Assembly (NCBI GenBank): GCA_964542315.1
Contig: CAZIUA010000005.1
Location: 1 to 64,000, forward strand
From: UBA11524 sp964542315
Lineage (GTDB): Bacteria; Bacillota; Clostridia; Christensenellales; Aristaeellaceae
Length of the DNA: 64,000 bases
Direction: 5' to 3'
In this document: positions 33,356 through 41,785 of the stretch, piece by piece
Layout: each line of letters begins with the position of its first letter
Position numbering within the stretch: position 1 is the first letter of the stretch
The notes under the pieces: generated by a model
Databases searched by the model: none
What the model saw: only the letters and a program-made list of their open reading frames with translations
Told to the model about the DNA's origin: nothing
Made by a program: the position numbers and the translations under genes

Positions 33356-33976
33356 TCATTCTTCCTGCACGGCGAAGGGCGCAAAGCTGCTGCGGATGAA
33401 TCCGCCGCGTCCGCCATGGCATCCGCTGCAGCAGGCCGGTGCGGTCTGCCCTGCTGCCATCTGTCCGCAGTGCAGGCAGACCCACGACACGCGTTCTGTA
33501 TCGCACAGGAGCGTGCCGTCGCGCAGCATCTGTTCATACTGGCGGAAGCGCCGCTCGTGGGTGCGGTCAATGCGTGCCATCCGGCGGAAGGCCGCCGCGA
33601 TGAGGCATTCACCGTCGGATCCTGCCATATCCGCCCATATGGGGTGCATGCACTGGATCGCGCGCTCCCGACGGGAGGCTTCCGCCAGACAGGCCAGCGG
33701 ATCATCCGGCAGCGCAGGCGCTTCGCAGTCCGCAGCGGAGGGCATTTCGCCGCCCAGGCGGATCAGCAGCCCCTGCAGCACCTGCAGGTGTTCCGCTTCC
33801 TGCGCGGCAGTGAATTCCAGGGCGTGCGCGGCCACATGGAGGCCGCTTTCATCCATCCGTCGGGCTGCATCGAGGCAAAAGGCATACATGCCGTTTTTTT
33901 CGCGAGCCGCCCGGGTCAGGGCGAGGAGGCTCGCTTCAGCGGACGCGATCGGTGGTGTGAGCTGCAAGGTTGACAT
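33356..33976 (-). CDS. Rubrerythrin-like protein with C-terminal zinc-ribbon
   Basis: A 206-residue protein. The first ~165 residues look like a ferritin-like four-helix bundle with two ExxH-type pairs (EFTAAQEAEHLQVL and IDRTHERRF) for a di-iron site. The tail has CLHCG and, 14-15 residues later, CCSGCHGG, a rubredoxin- or ribbon-like metal site. Rubrerythrins reduce hydrogen peroxide in anaerobes, with the rubredoxin part feeding electrons. Here some bundle ligands are not obvious and the tail spacing is unusual, so it is a divergent member. ATG at 33976 is preceded by a GGAGAAGATC site. Confidence 0.72.
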   Translation of the reverse strand: MSTLQLTPPIASAEASLLALTRAAREKNGMYAFCLDAARRMDESGLHVAAHALEFTAAQEAEHLQVLQGLLIRLGGEMPSAADCEAPALPDDPLACLAEASRRERAIQCMHPIWADMAGSDGECLIAAAFRRMARIDRTHERRFRQYEQMLRDGTLLCDTERVSWVCLHCGQMAAGQTAPACCSGCHGGRGGFIRSSFAPFAVQEE

Positions 33977-34063
33977 CAGGGGATCTTCTCCTTATAATAT
34001 GAAAAGTAGCGTTTTCCCGGCCGCCATGGGCGAAAGATTTACAATGTGCATCCCTGCCGGGGG

Positions 34064-34092
34064 TTGAGATTGCGAAAAATCTACGCTATAAT
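34064..34092 (+). promoter_or_regulatory. Promoter of the beta-propeller gene
   Basis: TTGAGA (34064-34069), a 17-bp spacer and TATAAT (34087-34092). Confidence 0.85.
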
Positions 34093-34177
34093 AAGGTATG
34101 CCCGATATACGGAAAATATGGGCTTCGCCGTGAAAATAATTTCCGGCGGACCTGTCTGAAGTAAAGGAGCAAGAGCT

Positions 34178-37087
34178 TTGAACGAGCTGTTTAACGATCA
34201 TCAGCAGCCTGATGAGCAGGCCACGCGGATCATGGAGCCGGTCAGCGAACCGGCCAGGACCAGCCGTCGCCGCCGGACCGAGCGCTTCGCGGGGCTGATC
34301 GATGAAAACACCCCCGTGGATGCGGACGATGTGCAGACCCCCGAGGTGGCCGACGCACCGGCGGCATCCGCCGACCCCGATGCCGCACCGACCATGACGC
34401 AGACACGCGTGCAGGCGCCTTCCCAGGGCGTGCCTCGTCCGGCCGCGCTGGGCGGTCAGCCCGTGCGCAGGGACCGCGAGGAGCGCCGTGAACCCGCCCA
34501 GCCCCGTGTCCGCCGTCCGGTGGAGGCGGAAGGCTATGGCGCAGGCGTGCAGCAGCTTGGCACGCAAGCCCAGCCCCGTGTGCGCCGCCCTGCAGAAGCG
34601 GAGGACATGCCGCGCCGCGTCCGCACGCCGGAAACCCAGCGCGTCGCCTATGCCGCGGAGGAACCCGAAGAGGAGCACGGCAATCGCGGCCTGATCGCCG
34701 TTATCATCACGCTGCTGGTGCTGGCGGCGCTGATCCTGGGGCTGATCATGATCCCGGATGAGGATACCGGCTTCCTGGGCGATGTGAAACGCACCATCAC
34801 CGCGCCGGTGAAGGCGCTCCTGGGCACAGATGAGGATGACCGCAAGGACGTCCCTGCCCGCGCTGACAGCTTCACCGCCACCATCTCCCAGGCGACTTCC
34901 CCCTACAAGGTCGTGTTCCATATGGTCACGTCCTCCGGGGTGACGTCCGTCCGCGTGACGGACGAAAGCGGCAGCGTCATCCCCACGGTGACCACGCTCT
35001 CCGCCCCCAACAGCGAGACCACCATCGTCTGGATGTTCGAAATGACCACCAGGGACGATTTCACCGGCACCCTTCAGGCGCAGATCCAGGATGGCGGCGC
35101 ATGGGTCGATACCGGCCTGACCCAGACCCTCAGCCTGCAGGCCGCGTCCCCTGCGGTGATCACCAGCCTGCCCGTGTCGCCCATCGTTTCCGTCACCCAG
35201 ACGCCCGCGCCGGTCACCACGCCGGATGCGCTTGCGGCGGATGACGAGGACGAGCCATCCGGCGAGGTCGATGCCGCATTGACGGGCATCACGGACGATC
35301 CCCTGGAGGAGGCCACCGCCACGCCGACCCTGGCCGCGACGGCGACGCCGACCCTGGTGCCCACCGCGACCCCGACCCTGGCGCCCACCGAGGCCCCCAC
35401 CGCGACCCCCACCATCGAACCCACCGAGGCCCCCACGCCCACGCCCGCTCCTACCCCTGTCGCCACCCCCAAGCTGGAGGCCATGGCGGATGACTCAGCC
35501 GATCCGGCGCTGATCACCACCCAGACCATCCACAAGGACGGCAAGAAGGTCGCGAGCTTCGAGCGCGAAAAGCCCATCAACATGCCAGCCTCCGATGATT
35601 ATCTGACCAAGCCCTTCGGCGTGACGACCTACCGCGGCAATGCCTTCCGCCAGAATGCCGCCGTCGGCACGGTGGACAGCCCCGAGAGCCTGTCCCTGCT
35701 GTGGACGGTGGAAGCGGACAGCGTTGCTGGCAGCAGCCGCACCTATTACGGCATCGGCTGGTCGGGTCAGCCTGCCATCATCCGCTGGCCGGCAGAGATC
35801 CGCAAGGGCATGAATGTGGATGCGGAACGCAAGGATCAGAAGAACCTGACCGAGGTGATCCTCGCCGGCCTGGACGGCAACATCTACTTCCTGGATCTGC
35901 TGGACGGCAGCGCCACCCGCAAGGCCATCGACTTCGGCTATCCCATGCGCTCCACGCCCTCCGTGCATCCGCTGAGCTACCCGATGATGACCGTCGGCCA
36001 GTATGCGCGCAAGATGAAGAGCGGCACGAGCAAGAACATCGGCCTGTATTACTTCAGCCTGATGGATCAGAAGCAGCTGCGGCTGATCGACGGTCTGGAT
36101 CTGAAGTACAGCCGCACCTATGCGGATTCCCCCGTCGGCGCGTTCGACACCTCCGCGCTGATCGACCGCAACTCCGATACCCTGATCGCCATCGGCACCA
36201 ACGGCCTGCTCTATACCGAGACGCTGAGCATGCGCGTCTACGGCAGCGCCGACGGCAGCGGCATCGTCTACGAATTCAACGATCCGGCCCAGTCCGTCAC
36301 CCTGATGAGCCACACCAAGGGACAGAGCAGCTCCACCGTGGGTGTGGAATCCTCCCTGGCCATGTACGGCAGCTATGCCTACTACGCCGATCTGGACGGC
36401 ATCCTGCGCTGTGTGGACACCACCACCATGACCACCGCGTGGGCGGTAGACACAGGTGACGCCGTCCGTGCAGCCATCGCGCTGGATCTGGAGGAAGGCG
36501 AGGACACCAACACCCTTTGGCTGTATACCGCCAACCTCGTCAATAACAACCGTACCAAGGGCAATGTAACCATCCGCCGCTTCAACGCCATGACCGGCGA
36601 GGAGGATTGGGCATTCGCCATCCACTGCGCACAGGGCAAGAAGAAGGATCTGACCTTCAACAAGATCGCCGTCCCCGGCGCGATGGCCTCCCCCGTGGTG
36701 GGCCAGAAAGGTCTGAGCGACCTGGTGTACTTCACCCTGTCCAGCGTCAGCGCCACCGGTGCGAAGGAGCTGAATGATTCCGCCGCCATGGCCGGTGTGC
36801 TCATCGCCCTGAACAAGGAGACCGGCAAGGTCGTCTGGCACAAGGAGATGGATGCCTACTGCTATTCCTCCCCTGTGGCGGTGTATGACGCCGATGGCAA
36901 CGGCTGGATCATCCAGGCCTGCTCCAACGGCACGCTCTACCTGCTGGACGGTCTGACCGGCACGACGGTCAACACCCTGTCCGTCAACGGTGTCATCGAG
37001 GCGTCCCCCGCCGTGTATGGGGATACGCTCGTCATCGGCACCACCGGCAAGGACACCAGCTATATCTACGGCATCAAGATCAACTGA
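34178..37087 (+). CDS. Membrane-anchored PQQ-like beta-propeller protein with Pro/Thr-rich stalk
   Basis: A 969-residue protein started by TTG at 34178, 8 nt after AAAGGAG. Residues 1-~168 are a charged, proline/arginine-rich cytoplasmic part with an internal repeat (QPRVRRPVEAE and QPRVRRPAEAE). One membrane helix follows (~171-190, GLIAVIITLLVLAALILGLI). Outside lie an Ig-like beta domain (~225-325) and a low-complexity stalk with repeated TATPTL and PTEAPT units (~371-434). A large C-terminal domain (~470-969) contains repeats such as LDGNIYFLDLLDG, GILRCVDTTTMTTAWAVDTG, LNKETGKVVWHKEMDA and GTLYLLDGLTGTTVN, as in PQQ-type propellers. It probably presents a surface binding scaffold; a ligand is unknown. 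Confidence 0.8.
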   Translation: MNELFNDHQQPDEQATRIMEPVSEPARTSRRRRTERFAGLIDENTPVDADDVQTPEVADAPAASADPDAAPTMTQTRVQAPSQGVPRPAALGGQPVRRDREERREPAQPRVRRPVEAEGYGAGVQQLGTQAQPRVRRPAEAEDMPRRVRTPETQRVAYAAEEPEEEHGNRGLIAVIITLLVLAALILGLIMIPDEDTGFLGDVKRTITAPVKALLGTDEDDRKDVPARADSFTATISQATSPYKVVFHMVTSSGVTSVRVTDESGSVIPTVTTLSAPNSETTIVWMFEMTTRDDFTGTLQAQIQDGGAWVDTGLTQTLSLQAASPAVITSLPVSPIVSVTQTPAPVTTPDALAADDEDEPSGEVDAALTGITDDPLEEATATPTLAATATPTLVPTATPTLAPTEAPTATPTIEPTEAPTPTPAPTPVATPKLEAMADDSADPALITTQTIHKDGKKVASFEREKPINMPASDDYLTKPFGVTTYRGNAFRQNAAVGTVDSPESLSLLWTVEADSVAGSSRTYYGIGWSGQPAIIRWPAEIRKGMNVDAERKDQKNLTEVILAGLDGNIYFLDLLDGSATRKAIDFGYPMRSTPSVHPLSYPMMTVGQYARKMKSGTSKNIGLYYFSLMDQKQLRLIDGLDLKYSRTYADSPVGAFDTSALIDRNSDTLIAIGTNGLLYTETLSMRVYGSADGSGIVYEFNDPAQSVTLMSHTKGQSSSTVGVESSLAMYGSYAYYADLDGILRCVDTTTMTTAWAVDTGDAVRAAIALDLEEGEDTNTLWLYTANLVNNNRTKGNVTIRRFNAMTGEEDWAFAIHCAQGKKKDLTFNKIAVPGAMASPVVGQKGLSDLVYFTLSSVSATGAKELNDSAAMAGVLIALNKETGKVVWHKEMDAYCYSSPVAVYDADGNGWIIQACSNGTLYLLDGLTGTTVNTLSVNGVIEASPAVYGDTLVIGTTGKDTSYIYGIKIN

Positions 37088-37090
37088 CAA

Positions 37091-37126
37091 AACAGCCTCC
37101 CCATGCGTCATGCATCGGGAGGCTGT
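37091..37126 (+). terminator. First hairpin after the beta-propeller gene
   Basis: ACAGCCTCCC and GGGAGGCTGT with a 13-nt loop (ATGCGTCATGCAT is itself palindromic). Confidence 0.75.
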
Positions 37127-37173
37127 CAGTTTGTCAAAAAAGGCCGCTTGGTGCGGCCTTTTTTGACAAACTG
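37127..37173. terminator. 47-bp perfect inverted repeat with embedded bidirectional terminator
   Basis: CAGTTTGTCAAAAAAGGCCGC, five bases, and its exact complement. The GGCCGC stem with T-runs on both sides would stop transcription in either direction, for the propeller gene and the opposing large helical gene. Confidence 0.88.
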
Positions 37174-37205
37174 AGAGTGGAGGCAGTAAACTGCCCCCAC
37201 TCTAG
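37174..37205. repeat. Third adjoining hairpin
   Basis: AGAGTGGAGGCAG, TAAA, CTGCCCCCACTCT: a near-perfect 13-bp stem following directly on the previous inverted repeat. No coding role is seen. Confidence 0.65.
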
Positions 37206-37248
37206 AAGTAAACTTCAAGAGATTAGCACACGATGTGCATCATCCCCA

Positions 37249-39430
37249 TCAACCGTAGGTACGGTCATACAGGTACGCCTTGCGGAACCAGCCGCCATTC
37301 GCCCACTCATCAATGCTCAGAGGATCCGGATTCTTGTTGGCATTGGGGCTGATCTCGGCCTCTGCTGCGGCGGTCTCCATCCGTCCCAGCGCCGCATCGG
37401 CGTATTTGCGCGCACGGGCATGCTTTGCGCCGGAGATGATGTACTTCGCTGCGTCATAGATCATGTCGAAGGCGCTTTCGCCCACCTCCGTCCAGGCGCT
37501 GCGGAACCAGCCGATGTCAAACGTGCCGTTCTGCAATTCCTCCACCGCAAGGGGCGTGAAGCGGGCGATGCGTGCCGCGCGGATGCCGTCGCATTCCTCG
37601 TTCATGCGGGCGATGAAATAATACGCCGCCGAGCGGAAACCGGGCAGGGCGATGGCATCCTCCACCAGTTCGATCCATTCCGGGCTGTACAGGGCGGCCT
37701 CGATCAGCCGCTTGTCGCTGATCTTGTACTGCCTGACCAGCGCGCGCAGGCCATCCGCGGTGTCCTCCGGGGCCGGAACGCATACGCTAAGCATGCGGCA
37801 GAGGCTCTCCGTGCGCCCGTTGGCGTCCGAAAGATAGAAGGTGCCGCGGGCGAATTTGTCCTTGCCCAGCGCCGAGAGGATCGCAATGAAATTCTTCGCA
37901 CCCCCAATGCGCTGCAGCCCCGGCACAAAGGCGGAATACGCCGTGGCGGTGTCGCCGCGGGTGATCTCAACCTCGATGATCCGGCGCAGCAGGGGCGCCC
38001 AGATGTCTGCGGCATATTTCAACCGGGCGGCATCCTCATCGGTTTCCGGCTTGCTCTTGCCAAGGTAGCGGTTCAGGCAGTCCTCCCGGAAGCGCGTGCC
38101 GCCGTAGTAGTTATACGCATAGCGGCTGGTGAACTGCTGTCCGCCGTCCGCCAGGGCGCCGAAGATGCGGCTGGCATCCCGTGGGAAGCCGTCGGTCATC
38201 AGCCATGCATAGAGGCCCTCGCGGGAGATCAGACCATGATAGCCGGCGTGCAGCAGGTGATACAGGTCGGGAAGGATGCCGCTGCGCAAGCTCCACTCGA
38301 TGCAGCTGCGGTAGGTGGTCACGCCCGCATACCCGTTGCCGGAGAACATCACGGTGCCGTCCTCGCGCTGCACCATGTGGCTGCTGTGCTTCTGCCAGGC
38401 CTGCCGGAAGCGCCTGGCCAGCAGCATCCCGGCAGGGAAGTTGGTGCGCAGATGCGCTTCATCCCGGTGATCCAGTTTGATCAGCAGCGCACTGAGCCGC
38501 GTGTCATTGAGCAGGGGCGAAAGGGGGATGCCGAAAAGCCCCTTCATTTCACACCAGAGCTGCTCATCCGGCACGCACTGCGCCAGCCAGCGCAAAAGCG
38601 CAGAGGCCAGCAGTTTGCGATCCTCCGCAGGGACATGTTCCTCCATCAGATGCGCGATGATCTGGCGCATATGTACCAGCGTTCCAGCCTGCTGCGGCAG
38701 CTTGCCCTGCTGACACGCCTTGCCAAAGGCGGCCTTGATCACGCGCGCCGCACCATTGTCCGCCCCTGCGCACAGCAGGATGTGCAGGCGCATCAGGCGC
38801 TCCGGGGCCTGCACCTGTTCGGCATACCAGGCGTCCCAGCTTTCCTGCAGCACGATGCGCCCCTGCTCGACCGGCAGCATCATCAGATTGCACAGCAGTG
38901 CGTCCTCACCGTTGCTGTCCTTCACCAGATCCTCCGCGTGCCGGGCATAGCAAGCCTGCAGGCTGTCCAGATCTGCCTGCACCGGGGATAATTTATCCCC
39001 CTTGTGCTGAAGGATCCGCTCCACAAAGCCCTTTTTCCGCCCGTCCAGCATGTCCGCCACTTCGGACGCGGGGAAATAGCGCATATAGGTCTGCAGCGCC
39101 TGCACCGACAGCGGCGTATCCTCGATAACGGGCTGATACACATCCGCCTCGGTGAACAGCGCCTCCTCCGTCCGGGCGGAAGTGCCGAATTTCGCCAGCA
39201 GGCTGTCCAGCAGCGTCTTTTCCTTGGCGTTGGGCTGGTCATAGCCCGTCACTAGGGGGATGCAGCGGTCGATGAGGGCCTTGCGCGTGCCTTCATCCGC
39301 CAGCTGCTTGATGATGTCCAGCGCGGCCATGCGGCGCTCTTCGGATCTGGCATCGCCCAGCAGTCGGCTGATCGTGCCAAAGAGCGCATCATCCGCCTGA
39401 CGCATCAGCCAGCAAAAGCGATCGCCGTTC
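37249..39430 (-). pseudogene. DUF4132/DUF5724-like large helical protein, 5' end missing
   Basis: About 727 C-terminal codons of a large, helix-rich protein with HEAT-like repeats near its start (LGDARSEERRMAALDIIKQLADEG). The segment NYYGGTRFREDCLNRYLG and the end WANGGWFRKAYLYDR recall DUF4132/DUF5724 proteins, large (>1000-residue) bacterial proteins of unknown role often linked to WGR domains. The reading frame continues open upstream of 39430, but only as antisense to another real coding sequence, so the true N-terminal half is absent. The breakpoint is about 39415-39440. A start codon with ribosome site was not found. Confidence 0.55.
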
Positions 39431-40095
39431 GCGATCCGCGCGTGATCGCCCGCATCACCGATGCCATTCCGGGGCTTTCGCAGGCCGCCCTGCAAGCCCC
39501 GACAGCCGTCCGGTACGGCAGCCATGCGCTGTATGAGGTCATCCTGCCGCCCGGCGCAAGCCTGAAACCGCATGTGCGCGCCGGTCAGGATCTGTTCTAC
39601 GGCGCAGGGAAAACCGCTGACGGCAAAAGCGTCTTTCCCGACTTCCGCAAGCTCAGCAGCGCCCATGAAACGGCACAGATCGCAGCGGCCGCGATGAATG
39701 CTGCATCGATCGTTGTCGGACAGTACTACATGTCGCTGATCGATGGTGAGCTGAAGGCGATCCGGGGCGTCCTGCAGGAGCTGCTGGATCTCCAGCTGGA
39801 TGAATACCGGGGCGCCATCCAGGCGCTGATCGATCAGGTCAACAAAATGACCGATCATCAGGCGGAGGTGCTCCTGAATGACGAGCTGCGCGGCAGGGTG
39901 CTTTCCGCCCTGGATGCCTGCGAACGCGACTGCGCCCGCCAGCATGAGCAGCGTCCGATCGGCGAAAGCACCGCGCTGCTGCTGCGGACGCAGATGCATC
40001 CGCCTGCCGACCGGCTTACCGCATTCGAATCGAAGTTTGAGCAAAGCTCACGCCTGCTTTTTGACGGCGAGACCCTCTACTATCTGAACGACTAA
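39431..40095 (+). pseudogene. Conserved hypothetical protein, 5' end missing
   Basis: About 220 codons that end normally. The sequence contains RITDAIPGLSQAAL, YEVILPPGASLKPH, AAAAMNAASIVVGQYYMSLI, then a long coiled-coil-like helix (IRGVLQELLDLQLDEYRGAIQ) and ends DGETLYYLND. I recall similar unnamed clostridial proteins with a transmembrane-like AAAAMG-AS-VVGQYYM segment, but no function is known. A GTG at 39442 could start it but has no ribosome site; the frame runs open into the neighbouring truncated gene. It is probably the C-terminal part of a longer protein, joined head-to-head with the DUF4132-like fragment. The alcohol dehydrogenase follows 19 bp later. Confidence 0.5.
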
Positions 40096-40114
40096 GCGCA
40101 AAGGAGTCCTTGTG

Positions 40115-41161
40115 ATGCTAGCCTACACCTATGTTTCCCGTGGACATTTCGCCCTTCAGGACAAGCCCCGTCCCACCCTGCAGAACGACCGCGATGCCAT
40201 CGTCCGCGTGACGCTGGCGAGCATCTGCTCCAGCGACCTGCATATCAAGCACGGCTCGGTGCCGCGCGCCGTCCCCGGCATCACTGTCGGGCATGAAATG
40301 GTCGGCATCGTCGAGGAAGTCGGCGCGGCCGTCACCACCGTGAAACCCGGCGACCGCGTGACCGTCAACGTGGAGACCTTCTGCGGCGAATGCTTCTTCT
40401 GCCAGAACGGCTGGGTGAACAACTGCACCGACCCTCACGGCGGATGGGCGCTGGGCTGCCGCATCGACGGCGGACAGGCCGAGTACGTCCGCGTGCCGTA
40501 TGCCGATCAGGGGCTGGACAAGATCCCGGATGACGTCACCGATGAGCAGGCGCTGCTGGTGGGTGACGTGCTCGCCACGGGCTACTGGGCCGCGCAGATC
40601 TCCGAGATCAAGCCGCGCGACACTGTGCTGATCATCGGCGCAGGCCCGACCGGCCTGTGTACGCTGCAATGCGTGCAACTGATGCAGCCCAAGCGCATCA
40701 TCGTCTGCGACATCGATGAAAGCCGCCTGGCATTCGTCAATGCCCATCAACCGGATGTGCTGACCACCACGCCGGATGGTCTGGCGGATTTCGTCCGTGC
40801 GCATTCAGATCACGGCGGTGCGGATGTGGTGCTGGAGGTCGCTGGCAGCGCGCAGACCTTCCGCATGGCGTGGGAATGCGCCCGTCCCAATGCCATCGTG
40901 ACCGTGGTGGCGCTCTATGACGGCCCGCAGGAGCTTCCGCTGCCGGATATGTACGGCAAGAACCTGATCTTCAAGACCGGCGGTGTGGATGGCTGCAACT
41001 GCAAGGAGACCCTTGCCCTCATCGCCGCCGGAAAGCTCGACACCACGCCGCTGATCACCCACACCTACGCCCTGAAGGACATCGACGCCGCCTATGACCT
41101 GTTTGAAAACCGCCAGGATGGGGTGATCAAGGTGGCGGTTCGCCCTGAGCAACAGCATTAA
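40115..41161 (+). CDS. Zinc-dependent alcohol dehydrogenase (medium-chain family)
   Basis: A 348-residue MDR enzyme. Catalytic zinc ligands are Cys38 (ICSSDLHIKHG), His59 (GHEMVG) and an acidic residue in GDVLATGYWAAQ; the structural zinc site is CGECFFCQNGWVNNC (residues ~89-103). The Rossmann loop is VLIIGAGPTGL. The layout fits NAD(P)-dependent secondary-alcohol or polyol/threonine-type dehydrogenases; the substrate cannot be fixed. ATG at 40115 lies 8 nt after AAAGGAG. The gene is followed by a long non-coding island. Confidence 0.92.
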   Translation: MLAYTYVSRGHFALQDKPRPTLQNDRDAIVRVTLASICSSDLHIKHGSVPRAVPGITVGHEMVGIVEEVGAAVTTVKPGDRVTVNVETFCGECFFCQNGWVNNCTDPHGGWALGCRIDGGQAEYVRVPYADQGLDKIPDDVTDEQALLVGDVLATGYWAAQISEIKPRDTVLIIGAGPTGLCTLQCVQLMQPKRIIVCDIDESRLAFVNAHQPDVLTTTPDGLADFVRAHSDHGGADVVLEVAGSAQTFRMAWECARPNAIVTVVALYDGPQELPLPDMYGKNLIFKTGGVDGCNCKETLALIAAGKLDTTPLITHTYALKDIDAAYDLFENRQDGVIKVAVRPEQQH

Positions 41162-41721
41162 GCCGGTTAGCCATACATGCAATTCCCCCAACCCACCTCG
41201 GCTTTCTCGCTGATGAGAAGAGCCAGTTTCTCTCAAACATTACTACAAGCCTGCCATGGCGTTCCCGAAACATCGAGAGCGGATAGGTGAGGCGACTGCA
41301 GCGAAACCCCGCAAAGAAGCCGGTGCGGCGAATATTCAGGGGATTGCTTCCGCATTCCTATCCAACTATGCAAGAGAAGACAACTATGCAAGAACATTCC
41401 ATTCAAAGCAAACCCTGTATCCCGAGCCGCCAAACATATGCAGCCGCCTTTACTACGAAGTTACAGATTCAACGGGGGTCTGGGGGAAAGCCGTTCTTTA
41501 GCTTCCCCCAGCAGCTTTCCGCCGCCTAAACGAGACGGAACCTCCGCGCGAAGCGGCCTTAAACGAAACACGCGGAAACTGTTTGAGCATTTCGCCTACT
41601 TAATCGAATAAAAGAGGCGTGGCCTCCACCGCTTGAACAGAACGAAGTTCCCCACGCTTGCCTCCCCACCTCATCCACCTTCCTCCAAGGGGAAGGCTTT
41701 GGGTGCAGGCATGTGACCATA
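41162..41721. other. Non-coding island with short direct repeats and a partial dispersed element
   Basis: About 560 bp with no credible gene and less GC than around it. It contains AACTATGCAAGA twice, 20 bp apart (near 41366 and 41385), a GGGGGAAAGC / GCTTCCCCC inverted pair (41480-41510), a CGCCGCCTAAACGAGACGG segment, and at 41665-41697 a reverse-strand partial copy of the CTTCC...GGAAGG element. A decayed mobile element or a dispersed genomic repeat would explain this better than a lost gene. Confidence 0.5.
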
Positions 41722-41765
41722 CAAAAAGCAGCTCCCTTCCTAATGGCAAAAGGAAGGGAGCTGCT
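41722..41765 (-). terminator. Terminator of the PIG-L fusion gene
   Basis: On the minus strand, AGCAGCTCCCTTCCT and AGGAAGGGAGCTGCT form a perfect 15-bp stem with TTTTTG after it. Confidence 0.93.
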
Positions 41766-41785
41766 GCAATTTGATCCGATGGGGT

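Noticed and set aside
35290..35480. Regular short repeats that could suggest a CRISPR array.
   Set aside because: They are in-frame TATPTL/PTEAPT codons within a protein stalk; no unique spacers.
35074..35583. A glycine/valine repeat protein (GVAVG units) on the minus strand.
   Set aside because: It is the complement of the Thr/Pro stalk codons of the propeller protein.
41256..41529. Short frames in the island after the alcohol dehydrogenase.
   Set aside because: No ribosome sites, overlapping in several frames, no recognisable similarity.
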